This document shows positions 8,614-15,280 of a stretch of DNA of 64,000 nt, piece by piece (positions within the stretch are counted from its first letter, which is position 1; the number at the start of each line of letters is the position of its first letter). The position numbers and the translations under genes are program-made. Source of the stretch: Burkholderiales bacterium (lineage in GTDB: Bacteria > Pseudomonadota > Gammaproteobacteria > Burkholderiales > Burkholderiaceae_C). Under the pieces are notes generated by a model, which did not search any database, was not told the DNA's origin, and was given only the letters and a program-made list of their open reading frames with translations. The DNA lies in NCBI GenBank assembly GCA_016213325.1, contig JACRAY010000035.1, forward strand, positions 62,001 through 126,000. The letters run 5' to 3'.

Positions 8614-9108
8614 ATGGCCACCATCGACGAAAGACTGCTGCACGTGGATCGCCACGGCGCCCTGTCCGTGCCCGCGGCCCTGTGGCTGGCCATGGTGTTC
8701 CTGTGCCGCTACTGGATCGTGGTGGTGGTGGTGTTCGCCTCGGCACGCCGCTCGCCCGACACCATCCGGCTGCTCGGGCAGGACTTCGCCTGGTTCATGC
8801 TGGCCATCGAGGTGCCGGTCATGCTGGTGCTGGCCACGGCCGGCAGGCGCAAGCCCGACGCCAGTGCTTTCTGGCGCGCCGTGTGGCACCACGGGCGCAC
8901 CATCCTCATCGCCGTGGCCGTCGCCCACTTGGCGGTGGCCGCCTTCGCGCTGGCTTCCAGCGGCGTGTTCCGCCGCTGGCCCGAACTCTTCATCGCAAGC
9001 TGTGCCGTGCTGGACCTCGCCGTCATAACGGCCCTGGTGCGCGACGGCTTCTTCCGCCAGCTGTTTGCCGACTTTCCTGCCCCCGCGCAGGCCGCGAGCC
9101 CCACATGA
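8614..9108 (+). CDS. DUF2919-like inner-membrane protein
   Basis: A 164-residue protein with about four membrane segments: residues 24-41 (LAMVFLCRYWIVVVVVF), 55-72, 93-112 and 120-140. The N-terminal HVDRHGALSVPAALWLAM resembles the opening of the DUF2919 (YfeZ) family. I chose ATG 8614 over the upstream TTG 8560 because MATIDERLLHVDRHG matches the family start. Its stop overlaps the start of the glycosyltransferase (ATGA 9105-9108), linking it to the glycan block. Function unknown; it could help move or assemble a lipid-linked precursor, but nothing in the sequence shows that. Confidence 0.6.
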   Translation: MATIDERLLHVDRHGALSVPAALWLAMVFLCRYWIVVVVVFASARRSPDTIRLLGQDFAWFMLAIEVPVMLVLATAGRRKPDASAFWRAVWHHGRTILIAVAVAHLAVAAFALASSGVFRRWPELFIASCAVLDLAVITALVRDGFFRQLFADFPAPAQAASPT

Positions 9109-9794
9109 TCAGGATCTTCATCGGTTTCGACGAGCGCGAGACCGCGGCATGGCACGTGCTCACCCACAGCATCCTGGCGCGCTCGTCGCAGCCGGTGAGC
9201 TTCACGCCGCTGAACCTTGCCAACCTGCGCAGCGTCTTCTGGCGCGAAAGGCACCCGCTGCAGTCCACCGATTTCGCTTTCAGCCGCTTTCTCACCCCGT
9301 ACCTCAGCGGCTACCAGGGCTGGTCGCTGTTCATGGACTGCGACATGCTGGTGCGCGACGACATCGCGAAGCTGTTCGAGCTGCGCGACGACCGCTACGC
9401 CGTGATGTGCGTGAAGCACGACCACCAGCCGCGCGAGACCATCAAGTTCCTCGGCGCCACGCAGACGGCCTACGAGAAGAAGAACTGGTCCAGCGTGATG
9501 CTGTTCAACAACGCCCGCTGCCAGGCGCTCACGCCCGAGTACGTGAACACCGCCACCGGCCTGGAGCTGCACCAGTTCAAGTGGCTGGACGACGACGCGC
9601 TGATCGGCGAGCTGCCGCGCCGCTGGAACCACCTGGTGGGCTACTACAACGAGGATGCGCAGGCTTCCAACGTGCACTACACACTGGGCGGCCCCTACTT
9701 CGACGAATACCGCGATTGCGAGTTCGGCGACGAATGGCGCGAGGAACGCGCCGAACTCCTGCGGGTGGACCAGCGCGTCGGGCACGGCCAGTAG
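9105..9794 (+). CDS. glycosyltransferase with DxD motif
   Basis: Encodes 229 residues beginning MIRIFIGFDERETAAWHVL, a GT-A-like nucleotide-sugar binding start. A FMDCDMLVRDD segment supplies the DxD metal motif, and later KWLDDDALIGELP and WNHLVGY are typical of GT8-like or small cytoplasmic glycosyltransferases. There is no membrane segment. It lies between the DUF2919-like gene (4-base overlap) and the WecD/WecE-like pair, so it may add a sugar to the glycan those genes feed. The specific donor and acceptor cannot be deduced. Confidence 0.8.
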   Translation: MIRIFIGFDERETAAWHVLTHSILARSSQPVSFTPLNLANLRSVFWRERHPLQSTDFAFSRFLTPYLSGYQGWSLFMDCDMLVRDDIAKLFELRDDRYAVMCVKHDHQPRETIKFLGATQTAYEKKNWSSVMLFNNARCQALTPEYVNTATGLELHQFKWLDDDALIGELPRRWNHLVGYYNEDAQASNVHYTLGGPYFDEYRDCEFGDEWREERAELLRVDQRVGHGQ

Positions 9795-9799
9795 CGCCC

Positions 9800-10507
9800 G
9801 TGGGCCCGATCCTTTCGGCCATCGACACCGAACGCTTCGGCACCCGGATCGCGCGGGCCAGCGTCCGCAGCCTGCCCGAACTGGCGTCAGCGCTCGACTC
9901 TTGCGCGGCCGAGCGCGTGGCGATGCTGATCGTGCGTGTCCCGGCGGATCGCCATTCGATTGCGGGCGCGGTGGAAGCGGCGGGCGGCCGGCTGATGGAC
10001 ACCGTGGCGACCTGGCGCCGCGATGCCGGCGCGGCAGCGCCGGCGGGTGAAGGCGTGCGCCTCGCGAGCCGGGCCGACGCCGCCGCAGTCGAAGCACTGG
10101 CGCGCGGGATCTTCGCCGGATACGCCAACCACTACCGCAACGATCCGCGGCTGGCGCCGGCCCTGGTCGACGAGATCTACCCCTCATGGGCGGTGCGACT
10201 GTGCACCGGCGCCGCACCGTTCCTGCTGGCGCAGGCGGATGGCGAGCTGCAGGGCATGGCGGCGCTGGCACTGTCGCCCGAAGGCAGCGCCGATGTGGAA
10301 TTGTTCGGCGTGGCGCCGCACTCGCGCGGGCAGGGCATCGGGGCGCGGCTGTTGCGCGAAGCCGCTGCCAACGCGGCACGGCACGGCGCGCGGCAGCTCA
10401 CCTACGTGACGCACTTGACGAACCTCGCTGCGCAACGGATGCTATGCGCAGCCGGGTTCGTGCCCGCATCCGCCCAGCATACGTTCCATCTTTGGTTCAC
10501 CGAGTGA
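9800..10507 (+). CDS. GNAT N-acetyltransferase, WecD-like
   Basis: A 235-residue protein starting at GTG 9800. The C-terminal half is a GNAT domain: VELFGVAPHSRGQGIGARLLREAAA contains the acetyl-CoA loop (R/Q-G-x-G), followed by TYVTHLTNLAAQRMLCAAGF. The N-terminal half (IDTERFGTRIARASV) resembles the accessory domain of WecD (dTDP-fucosamine acetyltransferase). Directly downstream and overlapping (GTGA 10504-10507) is a clear WecE aminotransferase, the enzyme that makes the WecD substrate in enterobacterial common antigen synthesis. The pair therefore probably yields dTDP-4-acetamido-4,6-dideoxy-galactose or a close sugar. Confidence 0.75.
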   Translation: MGPILSAIDTERFGTRIARASVRSLPELASALDSCAAERVAMLIVRVPADRHSIAGAVEAAGGRLMDTVATWRRDAGAAAPAGEGVRLASRADAAAVEALARGIFAGYANHYRNDPRLAPALVDEIYPSWAVRLCTGAAPFLLAQADGELQGMAALALSPEGSADVELFGVAPHSRGQGIGARLLREAAANAARHGARQLTYVTHLTNLAAQRMLCAAGFVPASAQHTFHLWFTE

Positions 10508-11640
10508 ACACGCCGATCCCGTTCAACCGCCCGTACATGACCGGGCGCGAGCTTTACAACATCGCCGACGCGCACTTCCGCGGCCGGCTCGCGGGCGACG
10601 GCCAGTACACCCAGCGCTGCCACGGTCTGCTGGAGGAGATCACCGGCACGCGCAAGGCCCTGCTGACGCAGTCGTGCACGGCGGCGCTGGAGATGAGCGC
10701 GCTGCTGGCGGGCATCGAGCCGGGCGACGAAGTCATCATCCCGTCGTTCACCTTCGTGTCCACCGCCAATGCGTTCGTGCTGCGCGGCGGCGTGCCGGTG
10801 TTCGCCGACGTGCGGCCCGACACGCTGAACATCGACGAGCGGCGCATCGAGCCGCTGATCACCGGGCGCACGCGCGCCATCGCCGTGGTGCATTACGCGG
10901 GCGTGGTATGCGACATGGAACCGGTCATGGCGCTCGCCGCTCGCCACGGCCTCACCGTCATCGAGGACGCGGCGCAGGCGCTGCTGGCCTCCCGCAACGG
11001 CCGCCAGGGCGGCACCTTCGGCCGCTTCGGCACGCTCTCGTTCCATGAGACCAAGAACGTGATCGCCGGCGAAGGCGGCGCGCTGCTGGTGAACGACCCG
11101 GCGGACGCAGAGCGGGCCGAAATCGTGCGCGAGAAGGGAACCAACCGGGCGCAGTTCTTCCGTGGGCAGGTGGACAAGTACACGTGGTGCGACCTGGGCT
11201 CTTCGTTCCTGCCGGGCGAGCTGACGGCCGCCTTCCTCTCGGCACAGCTGGACGAGGCGCGGCAGATCACGCAGCGCCGGCTGCGCATCTGGGCCCGCTA
11301 CCACGAGGCCCTGGCCGGGCTCGAGCGCGACGGCCGCTTGCGGCGCCCGGTGCTGCCCGCGGATACCGAGCACAACGCGCACATGTACTACGTGCTGCTG
11401 GAAGACCTGGACACGCGCACGCGCCTGATCGACTGGCTCAAACAGGATGGCATCCAGGCGGTGTTCCACTACGTCCCGCTGGACACCTCGCCGTTCGGGC
11501 AGCGGTACGCGCGCGCCGGCGTGCATTGCCCGGTGACCGCCGATATTTCGGACCGGCTGCTGCGGCTGCCGCTCTGGCTCGGGCTGGAGCCCGAGCAGGA
11601 CCGGGTGATCGACCGCGTGCGTTCGTTCTTCAGGCACTAG
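10504..11640 (+). CDS. wecE: dTDP-4-amino-4,6-dideoxygalactose transaminase (WecE/RffA type)
   Basis: A 378-residue PLP-dependent DegT/DnrJ/EryC1/StrS aminotransferase with strong family hallmarks: IPFNRPYMTGREL, LTQSCTAALEMSALL, GDEVIIPSFTFVSTANAFVL, PDTLNIDE, SFHETKN with the PLP lysine near residue 184, and REKGTNRAQFFRGQVDKYTW. These are nearly word-for-word features of E. coli WecE (RffA), which transfers an amino group from glutamate to dTDP-4-keto-6-deoxyglucose. It starts at GTG 10504 overlapping the acetyltransferase stop. The sugar made probably enters the glycan transferred by the PglL-like enzyme, an inference from clustering. Confidence 0.92.
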   Translation: MNTPIPFNRPYMTGRELYNIADAHFRGRLAGDGQYTQRCHGLLEEITGTRKALLTQSCTAALEMSALLAGIEPGDEVIIPSFTFVSTANAFVLRGGVPVFADVRPDTLNIDERRIEPLITGRTRAIAVVHYAGVVCDMEPVMALAARHGLTVIEDAAQALLASRNGRQGGTFGRFGTLSFHETKNVIAGEGGALLVNDPADAERAEIVREKGTNRAQFFRGQVDKYTWCDLGSSFLPGELTAAFLSAQLDEARQITQRRLRIWARYHEALAGLERDGRLRRPVLPADTEHNAHMYYVLLEDLDTRTRLIDWLKQDGIQAVFHYVPLDTSPFGQRYARAGVHCPVTADISDRLLRLPLWLGLEPEQDRVIDRVRSFFRH

Positions 11641-11646
11641 GCCACC

Positions 11647-13185
11647 GTGCGAATCCTGGCCCGTTTACTCGGCCTGCGGCGCAGCGCGGCCGTCGACCCG
11701 GCTGCCCAACGCCTGAAGGCGTGGCGCGACGAAGTGCGCCGCCTCACCCGGGCGCGCGATCCGCAGCAGGCGGTAAGCGCGCTCAAGCGCGGCCCGGCGC
11801 CGCTGGGCGAGCGTGAGGCGCGCGAGACCGTCGAGGAGATCGCTGCCCCGCTGATGCGCCTGTGCGAGCAGTCCGGCGCAGTCGACGCCGCGCTCGATGC
11901 GGAGTCGTGGGTGTACTTCAACCTCATTCGGTGCTACGAGCACGCCGCACACTACAACGCGTGCCTGCAGGCGATGGATCGCCCGCTGCAACGCATGGGC
12001 GCCGCCAGCGCGCGTGCACAGCCGGTGCCGCCGCTCCAAGGCCGCTGCAGGCGCATCCTGTTCTACCTGCACAACATGGATGCCGACCTCGCGCACATCA
12101 AGCTCCTGTCGGACCTGGTCATGGCCTACCTCGAGGCGGAACCCGCTGCCGTGACCGACATCGGCCTCATCGGCTGGACGAGCGCGGCGGGCCTGTGCCC
12201 TACGGTGCGCCAGCTGCGCGAGCGCGGCGTCTACGTGCGCGAAGTGCCGTTCGGCAGGTCGGGCACGGCGTTGTTCGACGTCGCCGCATCGGAGCTCGCC
12301 GGCAACCGCTTCGACCGCCTGGTGTTCCTTTCGGTGCCGATCGGCCTGAGCTTCGCCGTCGGGCGCTTCGGCCCAACTCGGCTCGGCTGGCTGTCCATGA
12401 AGTTCGAGCTGCACGCGGTGTCGGGTCTCGTGCACCGCTATTCGTTCACCACCGGCCTGCGCAAGCGCCGCAAGGTGGAAGGCGTCGAATGGCTGTCGGC
12501 CGCGCCGCTCATGAACGATCCGCCACCGCTGCGGCCCAGCCCCTCGGGGCCGCCCGAAGCGGTGCGCCTGGCGCGCTCCTGCGCCACCGTGCTGTACACG
12601 GTCAACCGGGCGGAGAAGATCCGCGACCCGGCCTACCTGCAAGCGGTCTGCGGGCTGCTGGAACGCTTTCCGGGTACTGCCTTCGTCTGGACCGGGCGCC
12701 GGCCGCTGCCGGATATCCTGGAAGCGTTCGAGTCCCGCGGCCTGGCGCACCGGCAGTTCTTCGCAGGCTGGGTGGAGCCCGACGACCTGCTGCTGCACGG
12801 CGACATCTTCCTCGACACGCCGCACCTGTCCGGAACCGTCGCCGCGCGGGCGATGGCCCTCGGCAAGCCGGTGGTGAGCTGGGCCGGGTCGCATGCATGG
12901 ATCAACTTCTTCGGCGAGGCCATCGCGCGCGACATCGCTGCGGGCGTGCATCCCGGCATCGGCGAAGGGGTGGCTGCGCTGAAGGCGCGCGGGATCGAGC
13001 TCGAGTGCGTCGATGCAGCCGACTTCACGGCACAGGCGGCACTTCTCATCAAGGACCCGGGGCTGCGCACGGAGTTCGGCGCGTTGCTCGCGCTGGTGGC
13101 GCGACACTACTTCCTGGACAGGGCGCGCGCAGCGCGCGATCACTTCGCGAATCTCCACGGCGAGCTGCCGCAGGAGCCGCGCTGA
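11647..13185 (+). CDS. putative GT-B glycosyltransferase, HMW1C/GT41-like C-terminus
   Basis: A 512-residue soluble protein starting at GTG 11647. The N-terminal 120 residues are helical and charged. The middle has RRILFYLHNMDADLAHIKLLSDLV, and the C-terminal half carries VLYTVNRAEKIRDPAYLQAV, GTAFVWTGRR, FFAGWVEPDDLLLHGDIFLD and SGTVAARAMALGKPVVSWAG, the order seen in the donor-binding domain of HMW1C and O-GlcNAc-transferase-like (GT41) enzymes. Those families glycosylate proteins in the cytoplasm. No signal peptide. It follows wecE by 6 bp. The exact activity is uncertain; a polysaccharide glycosyltransferase is the main alternative. Confidence 0.6.
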   Translation: MRILARLLGLRRSAAVDPAAQRLKAWRDEVRRLTRARDPQQAVSALKRGPAPLGEREARETVEEIAAPLMRLCEQSGAVDAALDAESWVYFNLIRCYEHAAHYNACLQAMDRPLQRMGAASARAQPVPPLQGRCRRILFYLHNMDADLAHIKLLSDLVMAYLEAEPAAVTDIGLIGWTSAAGLCPTVRQLRERGVYVREVPFGRSGTALFDVAASELAGNRFDRLVFLSVPIGLSFAVGRFGPTRLGWLSMKFELHAVSGLVHRYSFTTGLRKRRKVEGVEWLSAAPLMNDPPPLRPSPSGPPEAVRLARSCATVLYTVNRAEKIRDPAYLQAVCGLLERFPGTAFVWTGRRPLPDILEAFESRGLAHRQFFAGWVEPDDLLLHGDIFLDTPHLSGTVAARAMALGKPVVSWAGSHAWINFFGEAIARDIAAGVHPGIGEGVAALKARGIELECVDAADFTAQAALLIKDPGLRTEFGALLALVARHYFLDRARAARDHFANLHGELPQEPR

Positions 13186-13186
13186 C

Positions 13187-13531
13187 TCAGGCTTCCGGCT
13201 TGTCGGTGGCCACCGGCGGCGGCGCCTTGCGGGCCAGGTGCACCACCACGGCTTCGGTCGCGAACTCGATGAACTCGGCGCTGTAGCCCAGTTCGTCGAG
13301 TTCCCAGCGGAACGCATTGCCCAGGCGCGCCTTGGCGAACCATCCCAGCTTGTGCTGGTCACGGAACTCCATCGCCGAGGCGCACGAATCTTCCATGATC
13401 CGCGTCAGGCGGTTCACCGACGGGCGCTTGCCGGGCTGCTTGTCGAGTTCCGGCGGATAGCGCTTGGCGAGGCGCCCGGCGAGATCCTTGGCGAACCCTG
13501 CTATGTCGGTCTTACCGGAGAAGAGGCCCAT
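13187..13531 (-). CDS. conserved hypothetical protein
   Basis: A 114-residue soluble protein (MGLFSGKTDIAGFAKDLAG...) with no membrane segment or signal. It is moderately charged and helical, ending in a proline/alanine tail (KAPPPVATDKPEA). The pattern FRWELDELGYSAEFIEFATEA suggests a small folded domain. I recognise no functional motif. It converges with the glycosyltransferase gene, leaving one base between the two stop codons, and lies downstream of the first pilin with a hairpin in between. Confidence 0.65.
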   Translation of the reverse strand: MGLFSGKTDIAGFAKDLAGRLAKRYPPELDKQPGKRPSVNRLTRIMEDSCASAMEFRDQHKLGWFAKARLGNAFRWELDELGYSAEFIEFATEAVVVHLARKAPPPVATDKPEA

Positions 13532-13558
13532 GGTGGCGACAGTATGACACCCATTTGG

Positions 13559-13580
13559 AAGGGGCTCCGAGGAGCCCCTT
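13559..13580 (-). terminator. hairpin downstream of first pilin gene
   Basis: A perfect inverted repeat: the arms AAGGGGCTC and GAGCCCCTT are separated by four bases, lying 25 bp past the pilin stop on the minus strand. The following minus-strand sequence has only a short T pair, so it is a weak intrinsic terminator or an RNA 3' stabilising hairpin. Confidence 0.5.
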
Positions 13581-13604
13581 GATCCAATGGTGTGTAGTGG
13601 CGAA

Positions 13605-14006
13605 TCAGCCGCGGCAGGAAGCCGGGGCGTACTTGGCGATGGAGGTGTTGCACACCCACACCGCGGTCTGGCCGGTCCACGAAGGCACCAGCGAGATGCG
13701 GAACGCCGTCGTGCCCAGCGCCGACTTCGCGCTGACTTCGATCAGGCCCGAGGCGCTGACCGTGCCGTCGGCGACGTACTGCGACGAGTTGATCGTCACG
13801 GACGCGATCGACGTGCAGCCGTTGTTCTGCTGGCACTGCTCGGTCACCGCGGTACGGGCCGAGGACGCAGCCAGCATCATTTCCGACACACGCGCACGGA
13901 TCGTGTAGTCCTGGTAGGCCGGCAGCGCTACGGCCGCCAGGATGCCGATGATCGCAACCACGATCATCAGTTCGATGAGGGTAAAGCCCCTCTGCAGCTT
14001 CTTCAT
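13605..14006 (-). CDS. pilA: type IV pilin, copy 1
   Basis: A 133-residue prepilin. The 7-residue leader MKKLQRG is cut before Phe1 by prepilin peptidase; [27 protein letters not shown] is the classic N-terminal helix (shown here from positions 8 onward) with Glu5 of the mature protein. Cysteines at 58, 64, 119 and 131 can form two disulfides. It differs from the other copies by Met43 and by its leader. AGGAG lies nine bases before the start. A sigma-54 promoter sits 46 bp upstream. The C-terminus is ASCRG. It is the major pilus subunit or a variant of it. Confidence 0.93.
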   Translation of the reverse strand: MKKLQRGFTLIELMIVVAIIGILAAVALPAYQDYTIRARVSEMMLAASSARTAVTEQCQQNNGCTSIASVTINSSQYVADGTVSASGLIEVSAKSALGTTAFRISLVPSWTGQTAVWVCNTSIAKYAPASCRG

Positions 14007-14051
14007 CTCTGTCTCTCCTGCAGTGCGGCCGGATTGCCGCACCCCGCCGTG

Positions 14052-14067
14052 AGCAATGAGCGTGCCA
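14052..14067 (-). promoter_or_regulatory. sigma-54 promoter of pilin copy 1
   Basis: On the minus strand the sequence is TGGCACGCTCATTGCT, an exact match to the RpoN consensus TGGCAC-N5-TTGCW. It ends 46 bp before the pilin start. RpoN/PilR control of pilA is well known in Pseudomonas and relatives. Confidence 0.85.
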
Positions 14068-14078
14068 TGGCGCCACCC

Positions 14079-14092
14079 GTGACATCCCTCAC
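14079..14092 (-). promoter_or_regulatory. GTGAC-type dyad upstream of pilin 1 promoter
   Basis: The sequence GTGACATCCCTCAC is an imperfect dyad 12 bp upstream of the sigma-54 box. Related dyads occur upstream of the other two pilin promoters. It may bind a regulator, but it is close to the promoter for an enhancer site. Confidence 0.3.
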
Positions 14093-14160
14093 AGGACGCG
14101 GGCGACGGGCGACAAGATTTGGCAGTTGCAGCGGACACATTCCGTCACATCGCAACAAAA

Positions 14161-14189
14161 AAGGGCATCCCGCCAAGCGGGATGCCCTT
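14161..14189 (-). terminator. intrinsic terminator after pilin copy 2
   Basis: A perfect 13-bp stem (arm AAGGGCATCCCGC) with a three-base CAA loop lies 31 bp past the stop of the second pilin gene. On the minus strand it is followed by a run of T residues (TTTTGTTG), the normal form of a Rho-independent terminator. It makes pilin 2 a separate transcript from pilin 1. Confidence 0.85.
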
Positions 14190-14220
14190 CGGGCGCGCGC
14201 GCTGCCGCGCGCTAACCGCC

Positions 14221-14622
14221 TTAACCGCGGCAGGAGGCCGGCGCGTACTTGGCGATGGAGGTGTTGCACACCCACACGGCGGTCTGGCCGGTCCACGAGG
14301 GCACCAGCGAGATCCGGAACGCCGTCGTGCCCAGCGCCGACTTCGCGCTCACTTCGATCAGGCCCGAGCCGTCGACCGTACCGTCCGCAACGTACTGCGA
14401 AGAGTTGATGGTGACTGACGCGATCGACGTGCAGCCGTTGTTCTGCTGGCACTGCTCGGTCACCGCGGTACGGGCCGACGACGCAGCCAGCATCAGTTCC
14501 GACACGCGGGCCCGGATCGTGTAATCCTGGTAAGCGGGCAATGCGACGGCCGCCAGGATGCCGATGATCGCCACGACGATCATCAGTTCGATCAGGGTGA
14601 AGCCCCTCTGCAGACTCTTCAT
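14221..14622 (-). CDS. pilA: type IV pilin, copy 2
   Basis: A 133-residue prepilin with leader MKSLQRG and the same N-terminal methylated-helix motif starting [10 protein letters not shown]. Compared with the other copies it has Asp84-Gly85 where they have Ser-Ala, and Leu43. The rest of the mature chain, including the four cysteines (58, 64, 119, 131) and the ASCRG end, is the same. It has its own sigma-54 promoter and its own intrinsic terminator, so it is an independent transcription unit. Expression of more than one copy would give mixed pili differing at a surface loop; that is an inference. Confidence 0.93.
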   Translation of the reverse strand: MKSLQRGFTLIELMIVVAIIGILAAVALPAYQDYTIRARVSELMLAASSARTAVTEQCQQNNGCTSIASVTINSSQYVADGTVDGSGLIEVSAKSALGTTAFRISLVPSWTGQTAVWVCNTSIAKYAPASCRG

Positions 14623-14666
14623 GTTTCTTTCTCCTGGGGGAACGGCGGATTGCCGTCTATCTGTGC

Positions 14667-14682
14667 AGCAAGTGCTGTGCCA
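14667..14682 (-). promoter_or_regulatory. sigma-54 promoter of pilin copy 2
   Basis: On the minus strand the sequence is TGGCACAGCACTTGCT, an exact TGGCAC-N5-TTGCW RpoN site ending 45 bp before the pilin 2 start, almost the same distance as for copies 1 and 3. Confidence 0.85.
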
Positions 14683-14693
14683 CGGCAAAGCGC

Positions 14694-14707
14694 GTGACAT
14701 CCGTCAC
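14694..14707 (-). promoter_or_regulatory. GTGAC-N4-GTCAC dyad upstream of pilin 2 promoter
   Basis: GTGACATCCGTCAC is a perfect 5-bp inverted repeat with a 4-base centre, 12 bp upstream of the sigma-54 box, at the same distance as the related site of copy 1. Confidence 0.35.
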
Positions 14708-14764
14708 GCGCCTTGCCCTGGGCGGCCAAAAGTGGCAGCCCGGGGCGCACCCCAGCGAAGCAGA

Positions 14765-15166
14765 TCAGCCGCGGCAGGAGGCCGGGGCGTACTTGGCGAT
14801 GGAGGTGTTGCACACCCACACCGCGGTCTGGCCGGTCCACGAGGGCACCAGCGAGATGCGGAACGCCGTCGTGCCCAGCGCCGACTTCGCGCTGACTTCG
14901 ATCAGGCCCGAGGCGCTGACCGTGCCGTCGGCTACGTACTGCGACGAATTGATCGTCACGGATGCGATCGACGTGCAGCCGTTGTTCTGCTGGCACTGCT
15001 CGGTCACCGCGGTGCGGGCCGAGGAAGCCGCCAGCATCAGTTCGGACACGCGCGCACGCACCGTGTAGTCCTGATAGGCCGGCAGCGCGACCGCCGCCAG
15101 GATGCCGATGATCGCGACCACGATCATCAGTTCGATCAGGGTAAAGCCCTTCTGAATTTCTCTCAT
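14765..15166 (-). CDS. pilA: type IV pilin, copy 3
   Basis: A 133-residue prepilin. Its leader (MREIQKG) is the most divergent of the three and it has Val36 in place of Ile, while the globular domain is identical to copy 1 except for Leu43. Cleavage before Phe8 and Glu5 of the mature chain are conserved, as are four cysteines. GGAG lies nine bases before ATG 15166. A sigma-54 promoter lies 43 bp upstream. It is the first pilin after the seven-gene signalling operon, whose last gene ends 111 bp upstream. Confidence 0.93.
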   Translation of the reverse strand: MREIQKGFTLIELMIVVAIIGILAAVALPAYQDYTVRARVSELMLAASSARTAVTEQCQQNNGCTSIASVTINSSQYVADGTVSASGLIEVSAKSALGTTAFRISLVPSWTGQTAVWVCNTSIAKYAPASCRG

Positions 15167-15208
15167 TATCAGGATCTCCAAATGCGGCGGAGTGCCGCCC
15201 ACAGGCGG

Positions 15209-15224
15209 CGCAACAAGCGTGCCA
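15209..15224 (-). promoter_or_regulatory. sigma-54 promoter of pilin copy 3
   Basis: On the minus strand the sequence is TGGCACGCTTGTTGCG, fitting TGGCAC-N5-TTGC with G in the last, weakly conserved position. It ends 43 bp before the pilin 3 start. Confidence 0.8.
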
Positions 15225-15264
15225 GCGCCTGGGGCCCGTTGCCGCGCCTTTGCAGCCCCGGGAA

Positions 15265-15280
15265 GTGACAACAAGGTCAC
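15265..15280 (-). promoter_or_regulatory. GTGAC-N6-GTCAC dyad upstream of pilin 3
   Basis: GTGACAACAAGGTCAC is a perfect 5-bp inverted repeat with a 6-base centre, 41 bp upstream of the pilin 3 sigma-54 box. It overlaps the last codons of the TPR-glycosyltransferase gene. Spacing differs from copies 1 and 2. Confidence 0.3.

Noticed and set aside
14701-14764. GC-rich fold-back after pilin copy 3 (GCCCTGGGC/GCCCGGGGC).
   Set aside because: One wobble pair, a long loop and no T-run, so I could not support it as a terminator.
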